Positions 15,101 to 29,350 of a DNA stretch of 64,000 nucleotides are shown one piece after another; the first letter of the stretch is position 1, and every line of letters begins with the position of its first letter. This stretch comes from Saposhnikovia divaricata (Eukaryota; Streptophyta; Magnoliopsida; Apiales; Apiaceae): assembly GCA_036435485.1 (NCBI GenBank), contig CM071595.1, forward strand, positions 4,154,001 through 4,218,000, in the 5' to 3' direction. The notes below the pieces were generated by a model. It searched no databases and was not told where the DNA came from. It was given only the letters and a program-made list of their open reading frames with translations. A program made the position numbers and the translations under genes.

Positions 15101-18100
15101 AGCTGATATGATCGAAACTCGGTTTTCGGAAAATTCTCAAAGGGGTTAGTACACGGGATATTGTTAAAAATCAAGTCGGACCATTTTGTGGATATTTTTA
15201 CATATTTTGTTCCTATGGGTTATTGGAATTCAAAGAAATTTATTTGACGCAATTCGGACCTGAATCGGAGCTGATATAATCGAAACTCGATTTTTGGATA
15301 ATCCTCAAAGGGGCTAGTACATGGGATATTGTTAAACATCGAGTTGGACCATTTTGTGGATATTTTTACATATTTTGTTCCTATGGGTTATTGGAATTCA
15401 ACGAAATTTTATTTGAAGCAGTTCGGACCGGAATCGGAGCTGATATGATCAAAACTCGGTTTTCGGAAAATTCTCAAAGGGGTTAGTACACGGGATATTG
15501 TTAAAAATCAAGTTGGACCATTTTGTGAATATTTTTACATATTTTGTTCCTATGGGTTATTGGAATTCAACGAAATTTTATTTGACGCTGTTCGGACCGG
15601 AATCGGAGCTGATATGATCGAAACTCGGTTTTCGGAAAATTCTCAAAGGGGTTAGTACACGGGATATTGTTAAAAATCAAGTCGGACCATTTTGTGGATA
15701 TTTTTACATATTTTGTTCCTATGGGTTATTGGAATTCAAAGAAATTTATTTGACGCAATTCGGACCTGAATCGGAGCTGATATAATCGAAACTCGATTTT
15801 TGGATAATCCTCAAAGGGGCTAGTACATGGGATATTGTTAAACATCGAGTTGGACCATTTTGTGGATATTTTTACATATTTTGTTCCTATGGGTTATTGG
15901 AATTCAACGAAATTTTATTTGAAGCAGTTCGGACCGGAATCGGAGCTGATATGATCAAAACTCGGTTTTCGGAAAATTCTCAAAGGGGTTAGTACACGGG
16001 ATATTGTTAAAAATCAAGTTGGACCATTTTGTGAATATTTTTACATATTTTGTTCCTATGGGTTATTGGAATTCAAAGAAATTTTATTTGACGCTGTTCG
16101 GACCGGAATCGGAGCTGATATGATCGAAACTCGGTTTTCGGAAAATTCTCAAAGGGGTTAGTACACGGGATATTGTTAAAAATCAAGTCGGACCATTTTG
16201 TGGATATTTTTACATATTTTGTTCCTATGGGTTATTGGAATTCAAAGAAATTTATTTGACGCAATTCGGACCTGAATCGGAGCTGATATAATCGAAACTC
16301 GATTTTTGGATAATCCTCAAAGGGGCTAGTACATGGGATATTGTTAAACATCGAGTTGGACCATTTTGTGGATATTTTTACATATTTTGTTCCTATGGGT
16401 TATTGGAATTCAACGAAATTTTATTTGAAGCAGTTCGGACCGGAATCGGAGCTGATATGATCAAAACTCGGTTTTCGGAAAATTCTCAAAGGGGTTAGTA
16501 CACGGGATATTGTTAAAAATCAAGTTGGACCATTTTGTGAATATTTTTACATATTTTGTTCCTATGGGTTATTGGAATTCAACGAAATTTTATTTCACGC
16601 TGTTCGGACCGGAATCGGAGCTGATATGATCGAAACTCGGTTTTCGGAAAATTCTCAAAGGGGTTTGTACACGGGATATTGTTAAAAATCAATTCGGACC
16701 ATTTTGTGGATATTTTTACATATTTTGTTCCTATGGGTTATTGGAATTCAAAGAAATTTATTTGACGCAATTCGGACCTGAATCGGAGCTGATATAATCG
16801 AAACTCGATTTTTGGATAATCCTCAAAGGGGCTAGTACATGGGATATTGTTAAACATCGAGTTGGACCATTTTGTGGATATTTTTACATATTTTGTTCCT
16901 ATGGGTTATTGGAATTGAACGAAATTTTATTTGAAGCAGTTCGGACCGGAATCGGAGCTGATATGATCAAAACTCGGTTTTCGGAAAATTCTCAAAGGGG
17001 TTAGTACACGGGATATTGTTAAAAATCAAGTTGGACCATTTTGTGAATATTTTTACATATTTTGTTCCTATGGGTTATTGGAATTCAACGAAATTTTATT
17101 TGACGCTGTTCGGACCGGAATCGGAGCTGATATGATCGAAACTCGGTTTTCGGAAAATTCTCAAAGGGGTTAGTACACGGGATATTGTTAAAAATCAAGT
17201 CGGACCATTTTGTGGATATTTTTACATATTTTGTTCCTATGGGTTATTGGAATTCAAAGAAATTTATTTGACGCAATTCGGACCTGAATCGGAGCTGATA
17301 TAATCGAAACTCGATTTTTGGATAATCCTCAAAGGGGCTAGTACATGGGATATTGTTAAACATCGAGTTGGACCATTTTGTGGATATTTTTAAATATTTT
17401 GTTCCTATGGGTTATTGGAATTCAACGAAATTTTATTTGAAGCAGTTCGGACCGGAATCGGAGCTGATATGATCAAAACTCGGTTTTCGGAAAATTCTCA
17501 AAGGGGTTAGTACACGGGATATTGTTAAAAATCAAGTTGGACCATTTTGTGAATATTTTTACATATTTTGTTCCTATGGGTTATTGGAATTCAAAGAAAT
17601 TTTATTTGACGCTGTTCGGACCGGAATCGGAGCTGATATGATCGAAACTCGGTTTTCGGAAAATTCTCAAAGGGGTTAGTACACGGGATATTGTTAAAAA
17701 TCAAGTCGGACCATTTTGTGGATATTTTTACATATTTTGTTCCTATGGGTTATTGGAATTCAAAGAAATTTATTTGACGCAATTCGGACCTGAATCGGAG
17801 CTGATATAATCGAAACTCGATTCTTGGATAATCCTCAAAGGGGCTAGTACATGGGATATTGTTAAACATCGAGTTGGACCATTTTGTGGATATTTTTACA
17901 TATTTTGTTCCTATGGGTTATTGGAATTCAACGAAATTTTATTTGAAGCAGTTCGGACCGGAATCGGAGCTGATATGATCAAAACTCGGTTTTCGGAAAA
18001 TTCTCAAAGGGGTTAGTACACGGGATATTGTTAAAAATCAAGTTGGACCATTTTGTGAATATTTTTACATATTTTGTTCCTATGGGTTATTGGAATTCAA

Positions 18101-19234
18101 CGAAATTTTATTTGACGCTGTTCGGACCGGAATCGGAGCTGATATGATCGAAACTCGGTTTTCGGAAAATTTTCAAAGGGGTTAGTACACGGGATATTGT
18201 TAAAAATCAAGTCGGACCATTTTGTGGATATTTTTACATATTTTGTTCCTATGGGTTATTGGAATTCAAAGAAATTTATTTGACGCAATTCGGACTTGAA
18301 TCGGAGCTGATATAATCGAAACTCGATTTTTGGATAATCCTCAAAGGGGCTAGTACATGGGATATTGTTAAACATCGAGTTGGACCATTTTGTGGATATT
18401 TTTACATATTTTGTTCCTATGGGTTATTGGAATTCAACGAAATTTTATTTGAAGCAGTTCGGACCGGAATCGGAGCTGATATGATCAAAACTCGGTTTTC
18501 GGAAAATTCTCAAAGGGGTTAGTACACGGGATATTGTTAAAAATCAAGTTGGACCATTTTGTGAATATTTTTACATATTTTGTTCCTATGGGTTATAGGA
18601 ATTCAACGAAATTTTATTTGACGCTGTTCGGACCGGAATCGGAGCTGATATGATCGAAACTCGGTTTTCGGAAAATTCTCAAAGGGGTTAGTACACGGGA
18701 TATTGTTAAAAATCAATTCGGACCATTTTGTGGATATTTTTACATATTTTGTTCCTATGGGTTATTGGAATTCAAAGAAATTTATTTGACGCAATTCGGA
18801 CCTGAATCGGAGCTGATATAATCGAAACTCGATTTTTGGATAATCCTCAAAGGGGCTAGTACATGGGATATTGTTAAACATCGAGTTGGACCATTTTGTG
18901 GATATTTTTACATATTTTGTTCCTATGGGTTATTGGAATTGAACGAAATTTTATTTGAAGCAGTTCGGACCGGAATCGGAGCTGATATGATCAAAACTCG
19001 GTTTTCGGAAAATTCTCAAAGGGGTTAGTACACGGGATATTGTTAAAAATCAAGTTGGACCATTTTGTGGATATTTTTATATATTTTGTTCCTATGGGTT
19101 ATTAAAATTCAACAAAATTTTATTTGACGTAGTTCGAACCTGAATCGGACCTGATATGATTGAAAATCGGTTTTCGGATAATCCTCAAAGGGGTTAGTAC
19201 ACAAAATATTGTTAAAAATTGGGTCGGACCATTT
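12151..19234 (+). repeat. Expanded unit A-B-(B-C-D')x13-E, 506 bp trimer array
   Basis: A single ABBCDE-like unit has been opened by trimer amplification to 42 monomers (7084 bp). 'tttgtgaatattt' marks each trimer at 12992, 13498, 14004, 14510, 15016, 15522 and so on at 506 bp steps to 18558. The C near 12651 carries the same 'atatttagttcc' variant as the C near 8791, so this unit grew from a relative of the 8269 unit. Sub-variants along the array ('gggtttgtac' 16661, 'ttcttgg' 17821, 'ggttatagga' 18591) form a barcode repeated in the next two units. Confidence 0.93.
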
Positions 19235-22200
19235 CATGGACATTTTTACATATTTTGTTCCTACGGGATATTGGGATTAAACAAAATTTTATTTGACGCG
19301 TTTCGGACCTGAATCGGAGCTGTTATAATCGAAACTCGGTTTTTGGATAATCCTCAAAGGGGCTAGTACATGGGATATTGTTAAAAATCGAGTCGGACCA
19401 TTTTGTGAATATTTTTACATATTTTGTTCCTATGGGTTATTGGAATTCAACGAAATTTTATTTGACGCTGTTCGGACCGGAATCGGAGCTGATATGATCG
19501 AAACTCGGTTTTCGGAAAATTCTCAAAGGGGTTAGTACACGGGATATTGTTAAAAATCAAGTCGGACCATTTTGTGGATATTTTTACATATTTTGTTCCT
19601 ATGGGTTATTGGAATTCAAAGAAATTTATTTGACGCAATTCGGACCTGAATCGGAGCTGATATAATCGAAACTCGATTTTTGGATAATCCTCAAAGGGGC
19701 TAGTACATGGGATATTGTTAAACATCGAGTTGGACCATTTTGTGGATATTTTTACATATTTTGTTCCTATGGGTTATTGGAATTCAACGAAATTTTATTT
19801 GAAGCAGTTCGGACCGGAATCGGAGCTGATATGATCAAAACTCGGTTTTCGGAAAATTCTCAAAGGGGTTAGTACACGGGATATTGTTAAAAATCAAGTT
19901 GGACCATTTTGTGAATATTTTTACATATTTTGTTCCTATGGGTTATTGGAATTCAACGAAATTTTATTTGACGCTGTTCGGACCGGAATCGGAGCTGATA
20001 TGATCGAAACTCGGTTTTCGGAAAATTCTCAAAGGGGTTAGTACACGGGATATTGTTAAAAATCAAGTCGGACCATTTTGTGGATATTTTTACATATTTT
20101 GTTCCTATGGGTTATTGGAATTCAAAGAAATTTATTTGACGCAATTCGGACCTGAATCGGAGCTGATATAATCGAAACTCGATTTTTGGATAATCCTCAA
20201 AGGGGCTAGTACATGGGATATTGTTAAACATCGAGTTGGACCATTTTGTGGATATTTTTACATATTTTGTTCCTATGGGTTATTGGAATTCAACGAAATT
20301 TTATTTGAAGTAGTTCGGACCGGAATCGGAGCTGATATGATCAAAACTCGGTTTTCGGAAAATTCTCAAAGGGGTTAGTACACGGGATATTGTTAAAAAT
20401 CAAGTTGGACCATTTTGTGAATATTTTTACATATTTTGTTCCTATGGGTTATTGGAATTCAAAGAAATTTTATTTGACGCTGTTCGGACCGGAATCGGAG
20501 CTGATATGATCGAAACTCGGTTTTCGGAAAATTCTCAAAGGGGTTAGTACACGGGATATTGTTAAAAATCAAGTCGGACCATTTTGTGGATATTTTTACA
20601 TATTTTGTTCCTATGGGTTATTGGAATTCAAAGAAATTTATTTGACGCAATTCGGACCTGAATCGGAGCTGATATAATCGAAACTCGATATTTGGATAAT
20701 CCTCAAAGGGGCTAGTACATGGGATATTGTTAAACATCGAGTTGGACCATTTTGTGGATATTTTTACATATTTTGTTCCTATGGGTTATTGGAATTCAAC
20801 GAAATTTTATTTGAAGCAGTTCGGACCGGAATCGGAGCTGATATGATCAAAACTCGGTTTTCGGAAAATTCTCAAAGGGGTTAGTACACGGGATATTGTT
20901 AAAAATCAAGTTGGACCATTTTGTGAATATTTTTACATATTTTGTTCCTATGGGTTATTGGAATTCAACGAAATTTTATTTGACGCTGTTCGGACCGGAA
21001 TCGGAGCTGATATGATCGAAACTCGGTTTTCGGAAAATTCTCAAAGGGGTTTGTACACGGGATATTGTTAAAAATCAATTCGGACCATTTTGTGGATATT
21101 TTTACATATTTTGTTCCTATGGGTTATTGGAATTCAAAGAAATTTATTTGACGCAATTCGGACCTGAATCGGAGCTGATATAATCGAAACTCGATTTTTG
21201 GATAATCCTCAAAGGGGCTAGTACATGGGATATTGTTAAACATCGAGTTGGACCATTTTGTGGATATTTTTACATATTTTGTTCCTATGGGTTATTGGAA
21301 TTCAACGAAATTTTATTTGACGCTGTTCGGACCGGAATCGGAGCTGATATGATCGAAACTCGGTTTTCGGAAAATTCTCAAAGGGGTTAGTACACGGGAT
21401 ATTGTTAAAAATCAAGTCGGACCATTTTGTGGATATTTTTACATATTTTGTTCCTATGGGTTATTGGAATTCAAAGAAATTTATTTGACGCAATTCGGAC
21501 CTGAATCGGAGCTGATATAATCGAAACTCGATTCTTGGATAATCCTCAAAGGGGCTAGTACATGGGATATTGTTAAACATCGAGTTGGACCATTTTGTGG
21601 ATATTTTTACATATTTTGTTCCTATGGGTTATTGGAATTCAACGAAATTTTATTTGAAGCAGTTCGGACCGGAATCGGAGCTGATATGATCAAAACTCGG
21701 TTTTCGGAAAATTCTCAAAGGGGTTAGTACACGGGATATTGTTAAAAATCAAGTTGGACCATTTTGTGAATATTTTTACATATTTTGTTCCTATGGGTTA
21801 TTGGAATTCAAAGAAATTTTATTTGACGCTGTTCGGACCGGAATCGGAGCTGATATGATCGAAACTCGGTTTTCGGAAAATTCTCAAAGGGGTTAGTACA
21901 CGGGATATTGTTAAAAATCAAGTCGGACCATTTTGTGGATATTTTTACATATTTTGTTCCTATGGGTTATTGGAATTCAAAGAAATTTATTTGACGCAAT
22001 TCGGACCTGAATCGGAGCTGATATAATCGAAACTCGATTCTTGGATAATCCTCAAAGGGGCTAGTACATGGGATATTGTTAAACATCGAGTTGGACCATT
22101 TTGTGGATATTTTTACATATTTTGTTCCTATGGGTTATTGGAATTCAACGAAATTTTATTTGAAGCAGTTCGGACCGGAATCGGAGCTGATATGATCAAA

Positions 22201-23957
22201 ACTCGGTTTTCGGAAAATTCTCAAAGGGGTTAGTACACGGGATATTGTTAAAAATCAAGTTGGACCATTTTGTGAATATTTTTACATATTTTGTTCCTAT
22301 GGGTTATTGGAATTCAACGAAATTTTATTTGACGCTGTTCGGACCGGAATCGGAGCTGATATGATCGAAACTCGGTTTTCGGAAAATTTTCAAAGGGGTT
22401 AGTACACGGGATATTGTTAAAAATCAAGTCGGACCATTTTGTGGATATTTTTACATATTTTGTTCCTATGGGTTATTGGAATTCAAAGAAATTTATTTGA
22501 CGCAATTCGGACTTGAATCGGAGCTGATATAATCGAAACTCGATTTTTGGATAATCCTCAAAGGGGCTAGTACATGGGATATTGTTAAACATCGAGTTGG
22601 ACCATTTTGTGGATATTTTTACATATTTTGTTCCTATGGGTTATTGGAATTCAACGAAATTTTATTTGAAGCAGTTCGGACCGGAATCGGAGCTGATATG
22701 ATCAAAACTCGGTTTTCGGAAAATTCTCAAAGGGGTTAGTACACGGGATATTGTTAAAAATCAAGTTGGACCATTTTGTGAATATTTTTACATATTTTGT
22801 TCCTATGGGTTATTGGAATTCAACGAAATTTTATTTGACGCTGTTCGGACCGGAATCGGAGCTGATATGATCGAAACTCGGTTTTCGGAAAATTTTCAAA
22901 GGGGTTAGTACACGGGATATTGTTAAAAATCAAGTCGGACCATTTTGTGGATATTTTTACATATTTTGTTCCTATGGGTTATTGGAATTCAAAGAAATTT
23001 ATTTGACGCAATTCGGACTTGAATCGGAGCTGATATAATCGAAACTCGATTTTTGGATAATCCTCAAAGGGGCTAGTACATGGGATATTGTTAAACATCG
23101 AGTTGGACCATTTTGTGGATATTTTTACATATTTTGTTCCTATGGGTTATTGGAATTCAACGAAATTTTATTTGAAGCAGTTCGGACCGGAATCGGAGCT
23201 GATATGATCAAAACTCGGTTTTCGGAAAATTCTCAAAGGGGTTAGTACACGGGATATTGTTAAAAATCAAGTTGGACCATTTTGTGAATATTTTTACATA
23301 TTTTGTTCCTATGGGTTATAGGAATTCAACGAAATTTTATTTGACGCTGTTCGGACCGGAATCGGAGCTGATATGATCGAAACTCGGTTTTCGGAAAATT
23401 CTCAAAGGGGTTAGTACACGGGATATTGTTAAAAATCAATTCGGACCATTTTGTGGATATTTTTACATATTTTGTTCCTATGGGTTATTGGAATTCAAAG
23501 AAATTTATTTGACGCAATTCGGACCTGAATCGGAGCTGATATAATCGAAACTCGATTTTTGGATAATCCTCAAAGGGGCTAGTACATGGGATATTGTTAA
23601 ACATCGAGTTGGACCATTTTGTGGATATTTTTACATATTTTGTTCCTATGGGTTATTGGAATTGAACGAAATTTTATTTGAAGCAGTTCGGACCGGAATC
23701 GGAGCTGATATGATCAAAACTCGGTTTTCGGAAAATTCTCAAAGGGGTTAGTACACGGGATATTGTTAAAAATCAAGTTGGACCATTTTGTGGATATTTT
23801 TATATATTTTGTTCCTATGGGTTATTAAAATTCAACAAAATTTTATTTGACGTAGTTCGAACCTGAATCGGACCTGATATGATTGAAAATCGGTTTTCGG
23901 ATAATCCTCAAAGGGGTTAGTACACAAAATATTGTTAAAAATTGGGTCGGACCATTT
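19235..23957 (+). repeat. Expanded unit A-(B-C-D')n-E, 28 monomers (4723 bp)
   Basis: The unit starts with A at 19235 and ends with E before 23958. It has nine trimers, but one D' is missing: near 21240-21330 a C is followed directly by a B ('tttgacgctg'). Barcode variants recur from the previous unit: 'gggtttgtac' 21047, 'ttcttgg' 21532 and 22038, 'aaattttcaaag' near 22385 and 22891, 'ggttatagga' 23314. The 22385/22891 pair shows a recent one-trimer (506 bp) tandem duplication. Confidence 0.92.
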
Positions 23958-26900
23958 CATGGACATTTTTACATATTTTGTTCCTACGGGATATTGGGAT
24001 TAAACAAAATTTTATTTGACGCGTTTCGGACCTGAATCGGAGCTGTTATAATCGAAACTCGGTTTTTGGATAATCCTCAAAGGGGCTAGTACATGGGATA
24101 TTGTTAAAAATCGAGTCGGACCATTTTGTGAATATTTTTACATATTTTGTTCCTCTGGGTTATTGGAATTCAACGAAATTTTATTTGACGCTGTTCGGAC
24201 CGGAATCGGAGCTGATATGATCGAAACTCGGTTTTCGGAAAATTCTCAAAGGGGTTAGTACACGGGATATTGTTAAAAATCAAGTCGGACCATTTTGTGG
24301 ATATTTTTACATATTTTGTTCCTATGGGTTATTGGAATTCAAAGAAATTTATTTGACGCAATTCGGACCTGAATCGGAGCTGATATAATCGAAACTCGAT
24401 TTTTGGATAATCCTCAAAGGGGCTAGTACATGGGATATTGTTAAACATCGAGTTGGACCATTTTGTGGATATTTTTACATATTTTGTTCCTATGGGTTAT
24501 TGGAATTCAACGAAATTTTATTTGAAGCAGTTCGGACCGGAATCGGAGCTGATATGATCAAAACTCGGTTTTCGGAAAATTCTCAAAGGGGTTAGTACAC
24601 GGGATATTGTTAAAAATCAAGTTGGACCATTTTGTGAATATTTTTACATATTTTGTTCCTATGGGTTATTGGAATTCAACGAAATTTTATTTGACGCTGT
24701 TCGGACCGGAATCGGAGCTGATATGATCGAAACTCGGTTTTCGGAAAATTCTCAAAGGGGTTAGTACACGGGATATTGTTAAAAATCAAGTCGGACCATT
24801 TTGTGGATATTTTTACATATTTTGTTCCTATGGGTTATTGGAATTCAAAGAAATTTATTTGACGCAATTCGGACCTGAATCGGAGCTGATATAATCGAAA
24901 CTCGATTTTTGGATAATCCTCAAAGGGGCTAGTACATGGGATATTGTTAAACATCGAGTTGGACCATTTTGTGGATATTTTTACATATTTTGTTCCTATG
25001 GGTTATTGGAATTCAACGAAATTTTATTTGAAGCAGTTCGGACCGGAATCGGAGCTGATATGATCAAAACTCGGTTTTCGGAAAATTCTCAAAGGGGTTA
25101 GTACACGGGATATTGTTAAAAATCAAGTTGGACCATTTTGTGAATATTTTTACATATTTTGTTCCTATGGGTTATTGGAATTCAAAGAAATTTTATTTGA
25201 CGCTGTTCGGACCGGAATCGGAGCTGATATGATCGAAACTCGGTTTTCGGAAAATTCTCAAAGGGGTTAGTACACGGGATATTGTTAAAAATCAAGTCGG
25301 ACCATTTTGTGGATATTTTTACATATTTTGTTCCTATGGGTTATTGGAATTCAAAGAAATTTATTTGACGCAATTCGGACCTGAATCGGAGCTGATATAA
25401 TCGAAATTCGATTTTTGGATAATCCTCAAAGGGGCTAGTACATGGGATATTGTTAAACATCGAGTTGGACCATTTTGTGGATATTTTTACATATTTTGTT
25501 CCTATGGGTTATTGGAATTCAACGAAATTTTATTTGAAGCAGTTCGGACCGGAATCGGAGCTGATATGATCAAAACTCGGTTTTCGGAAAATTCTCAAAG
25601 GGGTTAGTACACGGGATATTGTTAAAAATCAAGTTGGACCATTTTGTGAATATTTTTACATATTTTGTTCCTATGGGTTATTGGAATTCAACGAAATTTT
25701 ATTTGACGTTGTTCGGACCGGAATCGGAGCTGATATGATCGAAACTCGGTTTTCGGAAAATTCTCAAAGGGGTTTGTACACGGGATATTGTTAAAAATCA
25801 ATTCGGACCATTTTGTGGATATTTTTACATATTTTGTTCCTATGGGTTATTGGAATTCAAAGAAATTTATTTGACGCAATTCGGACCTGAATCGGAGCTG
25901 ATATAATCGAAACTCGATTTTTGGATAATCCTCAAAGGGGCTAGTACATGGGATATTGTTAAACATCGAGTTGGACCATTTTGTGGATATTTTTACATAT
26001 TTTGTTCCTATGGGTTATTGGAATTGAACGAAATTTTATTTGAAGCAGTTCGGACCGGAATCGGAGCTGATATGATCAAAACTCGGTTTTCGGAAAATTC
26101 TCAAAGGGGTTAGTACACGGGATATTGTTAAAAATCAAGTTGGACCATTTTGTGAATATTTTTACATATTTTGTTCCTATGGGTTATTGGAATTCAACGA
26201 AATTTTATTTGACGCTGTTCGGACCGGAATCGGAGCTGATATGATCGAAACTCGGTTTTCGGAAAATTCTCAAAGGGGTTAGTACACGGGATATTGTTAA
26301 AAATCAAGTCGGACCATTTTGTGGATATTTTTACATATTTTGTTCCTATGGGTTATTGGAATTCAAAGAAATTTATTTGACGCAATTCGGACCTGAATCG
26401 GAGCTGATATAATCGAAACTCGATTTTTGGATAATCCTCAAAGGGGCTAGTACATGGGATATTGTTAAACATCGAGTTGGACCATTTTGTGGATATTTTT
26501 AAATATTTTGTTCCTATGGGTTATTGGAATTCAACGAAATTTTATTTGAAGCAGTTCGGACCGGAATCGGAGCTGATATGATCAAAACTCGGTTTTCGGA
26601 AAATTCTCAAAGGGGTTAGTACACGGGATATTGTTAAAAATCAAGTTGGACCATTTTGTGAATATTTTTACATATTTTGTTCCTATGGGTTATTGGAATT
26701 CAAAGAAATTTTATTTGACGCTGTTCGGACCGGAATCGGAGCTGATATGATCGAAACTCGGTTTTCGGAAAATTCTCAAAGGGGTTAGTACACGGGATAT
26801 TGTTAAAAATCAAGTCGGACCATTTTGTGGATATTTTTACATATTTTGTTCCTATGGGTTATTGGAATTCAAAGAAATTTATTTGACGCAATTCGGACCT

Positions 26901-28343
26901 GAATCGGAGCTGATATAATCGAAACTCGATTCTTGGATAATCCTCAAAGGGGCTAGTACATGGGATATTGTTAAACATCGAGTTGGACCATTTTGTGGAT
27001 ATTTTTACATATTTTGTTCCTATGGGTTATTGGAATTCAACGAAATTTTATTTGAAGCAGTTCGGACCGGAATCGGAGCTGATATGATCAAAACTCGGTT
27101 TTCGGAAAATTCTCAAAGGGGTTAGTACACGGGATATTGTTAAAAATCAAGTTGGACCATTTTGTGAATATTTTTACATATTTTGTTCCTATGGGTTATT
27201 GGAATTCAACGAAATTTTATTTGACGCTGTTCGGACCGGAATCGGAGCTGATATGATCGAAACTCGGTTTTCGGAAAATTTTCAAAGGGGTTAGTACACG
27301 GGATATTGTTAAAAATCAAGTCGGACCATTTTGTGGATATTTTTACATATTTTGTTCCTATGGGTTATTGGAATTCAAAGAAATTTATTTGACGCAATTC
27401 GGACTTGAATCGGAGCTGATATAATCGAAACTCGATTTTTGGATAATCCTCAAAGGGGCTAGTACATGGGATATTGTTAAACATCGAGTTGGACCATTTT
27501 GTGGATATTTTTACATATTTTGTTCCTATGGGTTATTGGAATTCAAAGAAATTTTATTTGAAGCAGTTCGGACCGGAATCGGAGCTGATATGATCAAAAC
27601 TCGGTTTTCGGAAAATTCTCAAAGGGGTTAGTACACGGGATATTGTTAAAAATCAAGTTGGACCATTTTGTGAATATTTTTACATATTTTGTTCCTATGG
27701 GTTATAGGAATTCAACGAAATTTTATTTGACGCTGTTCGGACCGGAATCGGAGCTGATATGATCGAAACTCGGTTTTCGGAAAATTCTCAAAGGGGTTAG
27801 TACACGGGATATTGTTAAAAATCAATTCGGACCATTTTGTGGATATTTTTACATATTTTGTTCCTATGGGTTATTGGAATTCAAAGAAATTTATTTGACG
27901 CAATTCGGACCTGAATCGGAGCTGATATAATCGAAACTCGATTTTTGGATCATCCTCAAAGGGGCTAGTACATGGGATATTGTTAAACATCGAGTCGGAC
28001 CATTTTGTGGATATTTTTACATATTTTGTTCCTACGGATTATTGGAATTCAACGAAATTTTATTTGAAGCAGTTCGGAACGGAATCGGAGCTGATATGAT
28101 CAAAACTCGGTTTTCGGAAAATTCTCAAAGGGGTTAGTACACGGGATATTGTTAAAAATCAAATCGGACCATTTTGTGGATATTTTTATATATTTTGTTC
28201 CTATGGGTTATTAAAATTCAACAAAATTTTATTTGACGTAGTTCGAACTTGAATCGGACCTGATATGATTGAAAATCGGTTTTCGGATAATCCTCAAAGG
28301 GGTTAGTACACAAAATATTGTTAAAAATTGGGTCGAACCATTT
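23958..28343 (+). repeat. Expanded unit A-(B-C-D')n-E, 26 monomers (4386 bp)
   Basis: A at 23958, then eight B-C-D trimers, then E. The first 1812 bp keep the layout of the preceding unit (A to the 'gggtttgtac' variant is 1812 bp in both). The right part matches 16.6-19.2 kb at a constant offset of 9109 bp ('gggtttgtac' 16661/25770, 'ttcttgg' 17821/26930, 'ggttatagga' 18591/27700). Private variants include 'cctctggg' near 24153 and 'cgaaattcg' near 25403. Confidence 0.92.
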
Positions 28344-29019
28344 CATGGACATTTTTACATATTTTGTTCCTACGGGTTATTGGGATTAAACAAAATTTTA
28401 TTTGACGCGTTTCAGACCTGAATCGGAGCTGTTATAATCGAAACTCGGTTTTTGGATAATCCTCAAAGGGGCTAGTACATGGGATATTGTTAAAATCGAG
28501 TCGGACCATTTTGTGGATATTTTTACATATTTTGTTCCTATGGGTTATTGGAATTCAACGAAATTTTATTTGACGCTGTTCGGACCGGAATCGGAGCTGA
28601 TATGATCGAAACTCGGTTTTCGGAAAATTCTCAAAGGGGTTAGTACACGGGATATTGTTAAAAATCAAGACGGACCATTTTGTGGATATTTTTACATATT
28701 TTGTTCCTATGGGTTATTGGAATTCAACGAAATTTTATTTGACGCTGTTCGGACCGGAATCGGAGCTGATATGATCGAAACTCGGTTTTCGGAAAATTCT
28801 CAAAGGGGTTAGTACACGGGATATTGTTAAAAATCAAGTCGGACCATTTTGTGGATATTTTTACATATTTTGTTCCTATGGGTTATTGGAATTCAACGAA
28901 ATTTTATTTGACGCTGTTCGGACCGGAATCGGAGCTGATAAGATCGAAACTCGGTTTTCGGAAAATTCTCAAAGGGGTTAGTACACGGGATATTGTTAAA
29001 AATCAAGTCGGACCATTTT

Positions 29020-29190
29020 GTGGATATTTTTACATATTTTGTTCCTATGGGTTATTGGAATTGAAAGAAATTTATTTGACGCAATTCGGACCTGAATCGG
29101 AGCTGATATGATCAAAACTCGGTTTTCGGAAAATTCTCAAAGGGGTTAGTACACGGGATATTGTTAAAAATCAAATCGGACCATTTTGTG
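29020..29190 (+). repeat. Hybrid monomer C/D
   Basis: The left half is C ('gaaagaaatttatttgacg', 'caattcggacctg') and the right half is D ('gatatgatcaaaactcgg', 'ttagtacacggg'). The switch lies within the shared 'gaatcggagctgatat' stretch at about 29091-29108. The same kind of C/D switch recurs near 36530, 39572 and 41601, so either one event was copied or this stretch is a favoured exchange point. Edges are approximate. Confidence 0.85.
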
Positions 29191-29350
29191 GATATTTTTA
29201 TATATTTTGTTCCTATGGGTTATTGGAATTCAACGAAATTTTATTTGACGCTGTTCGGACCGGAATCGGAGCTGATATGATCGAAACTCGGTTTTCGGAA
29301 AATTCTCAAAGGGGTTAGTACACGGGATATTGTTAAAAATCAAGTTGGAC
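29180..29350 (+). repeat. Hybrid monomer E/B
   Basis: It begins like E ('tttttatatattttg', about 29196-29210) but continues as B ('ggaattcaacg', 'gacgctgttcggaccgg'), so E is not followed by A here. The switch falls in 'tgttcctatgggttatt'. This is the only E-to-B switch I noticed in the window. Confidence 0.82.

Noticed and set aside
12151..28343. A separate satellite family inserted into the array
   Set aside because: The trimer monomers keep the B, C and D diagnostic bases of the flanks and the same orientation and register, so they are an internal expansion and not a different family.
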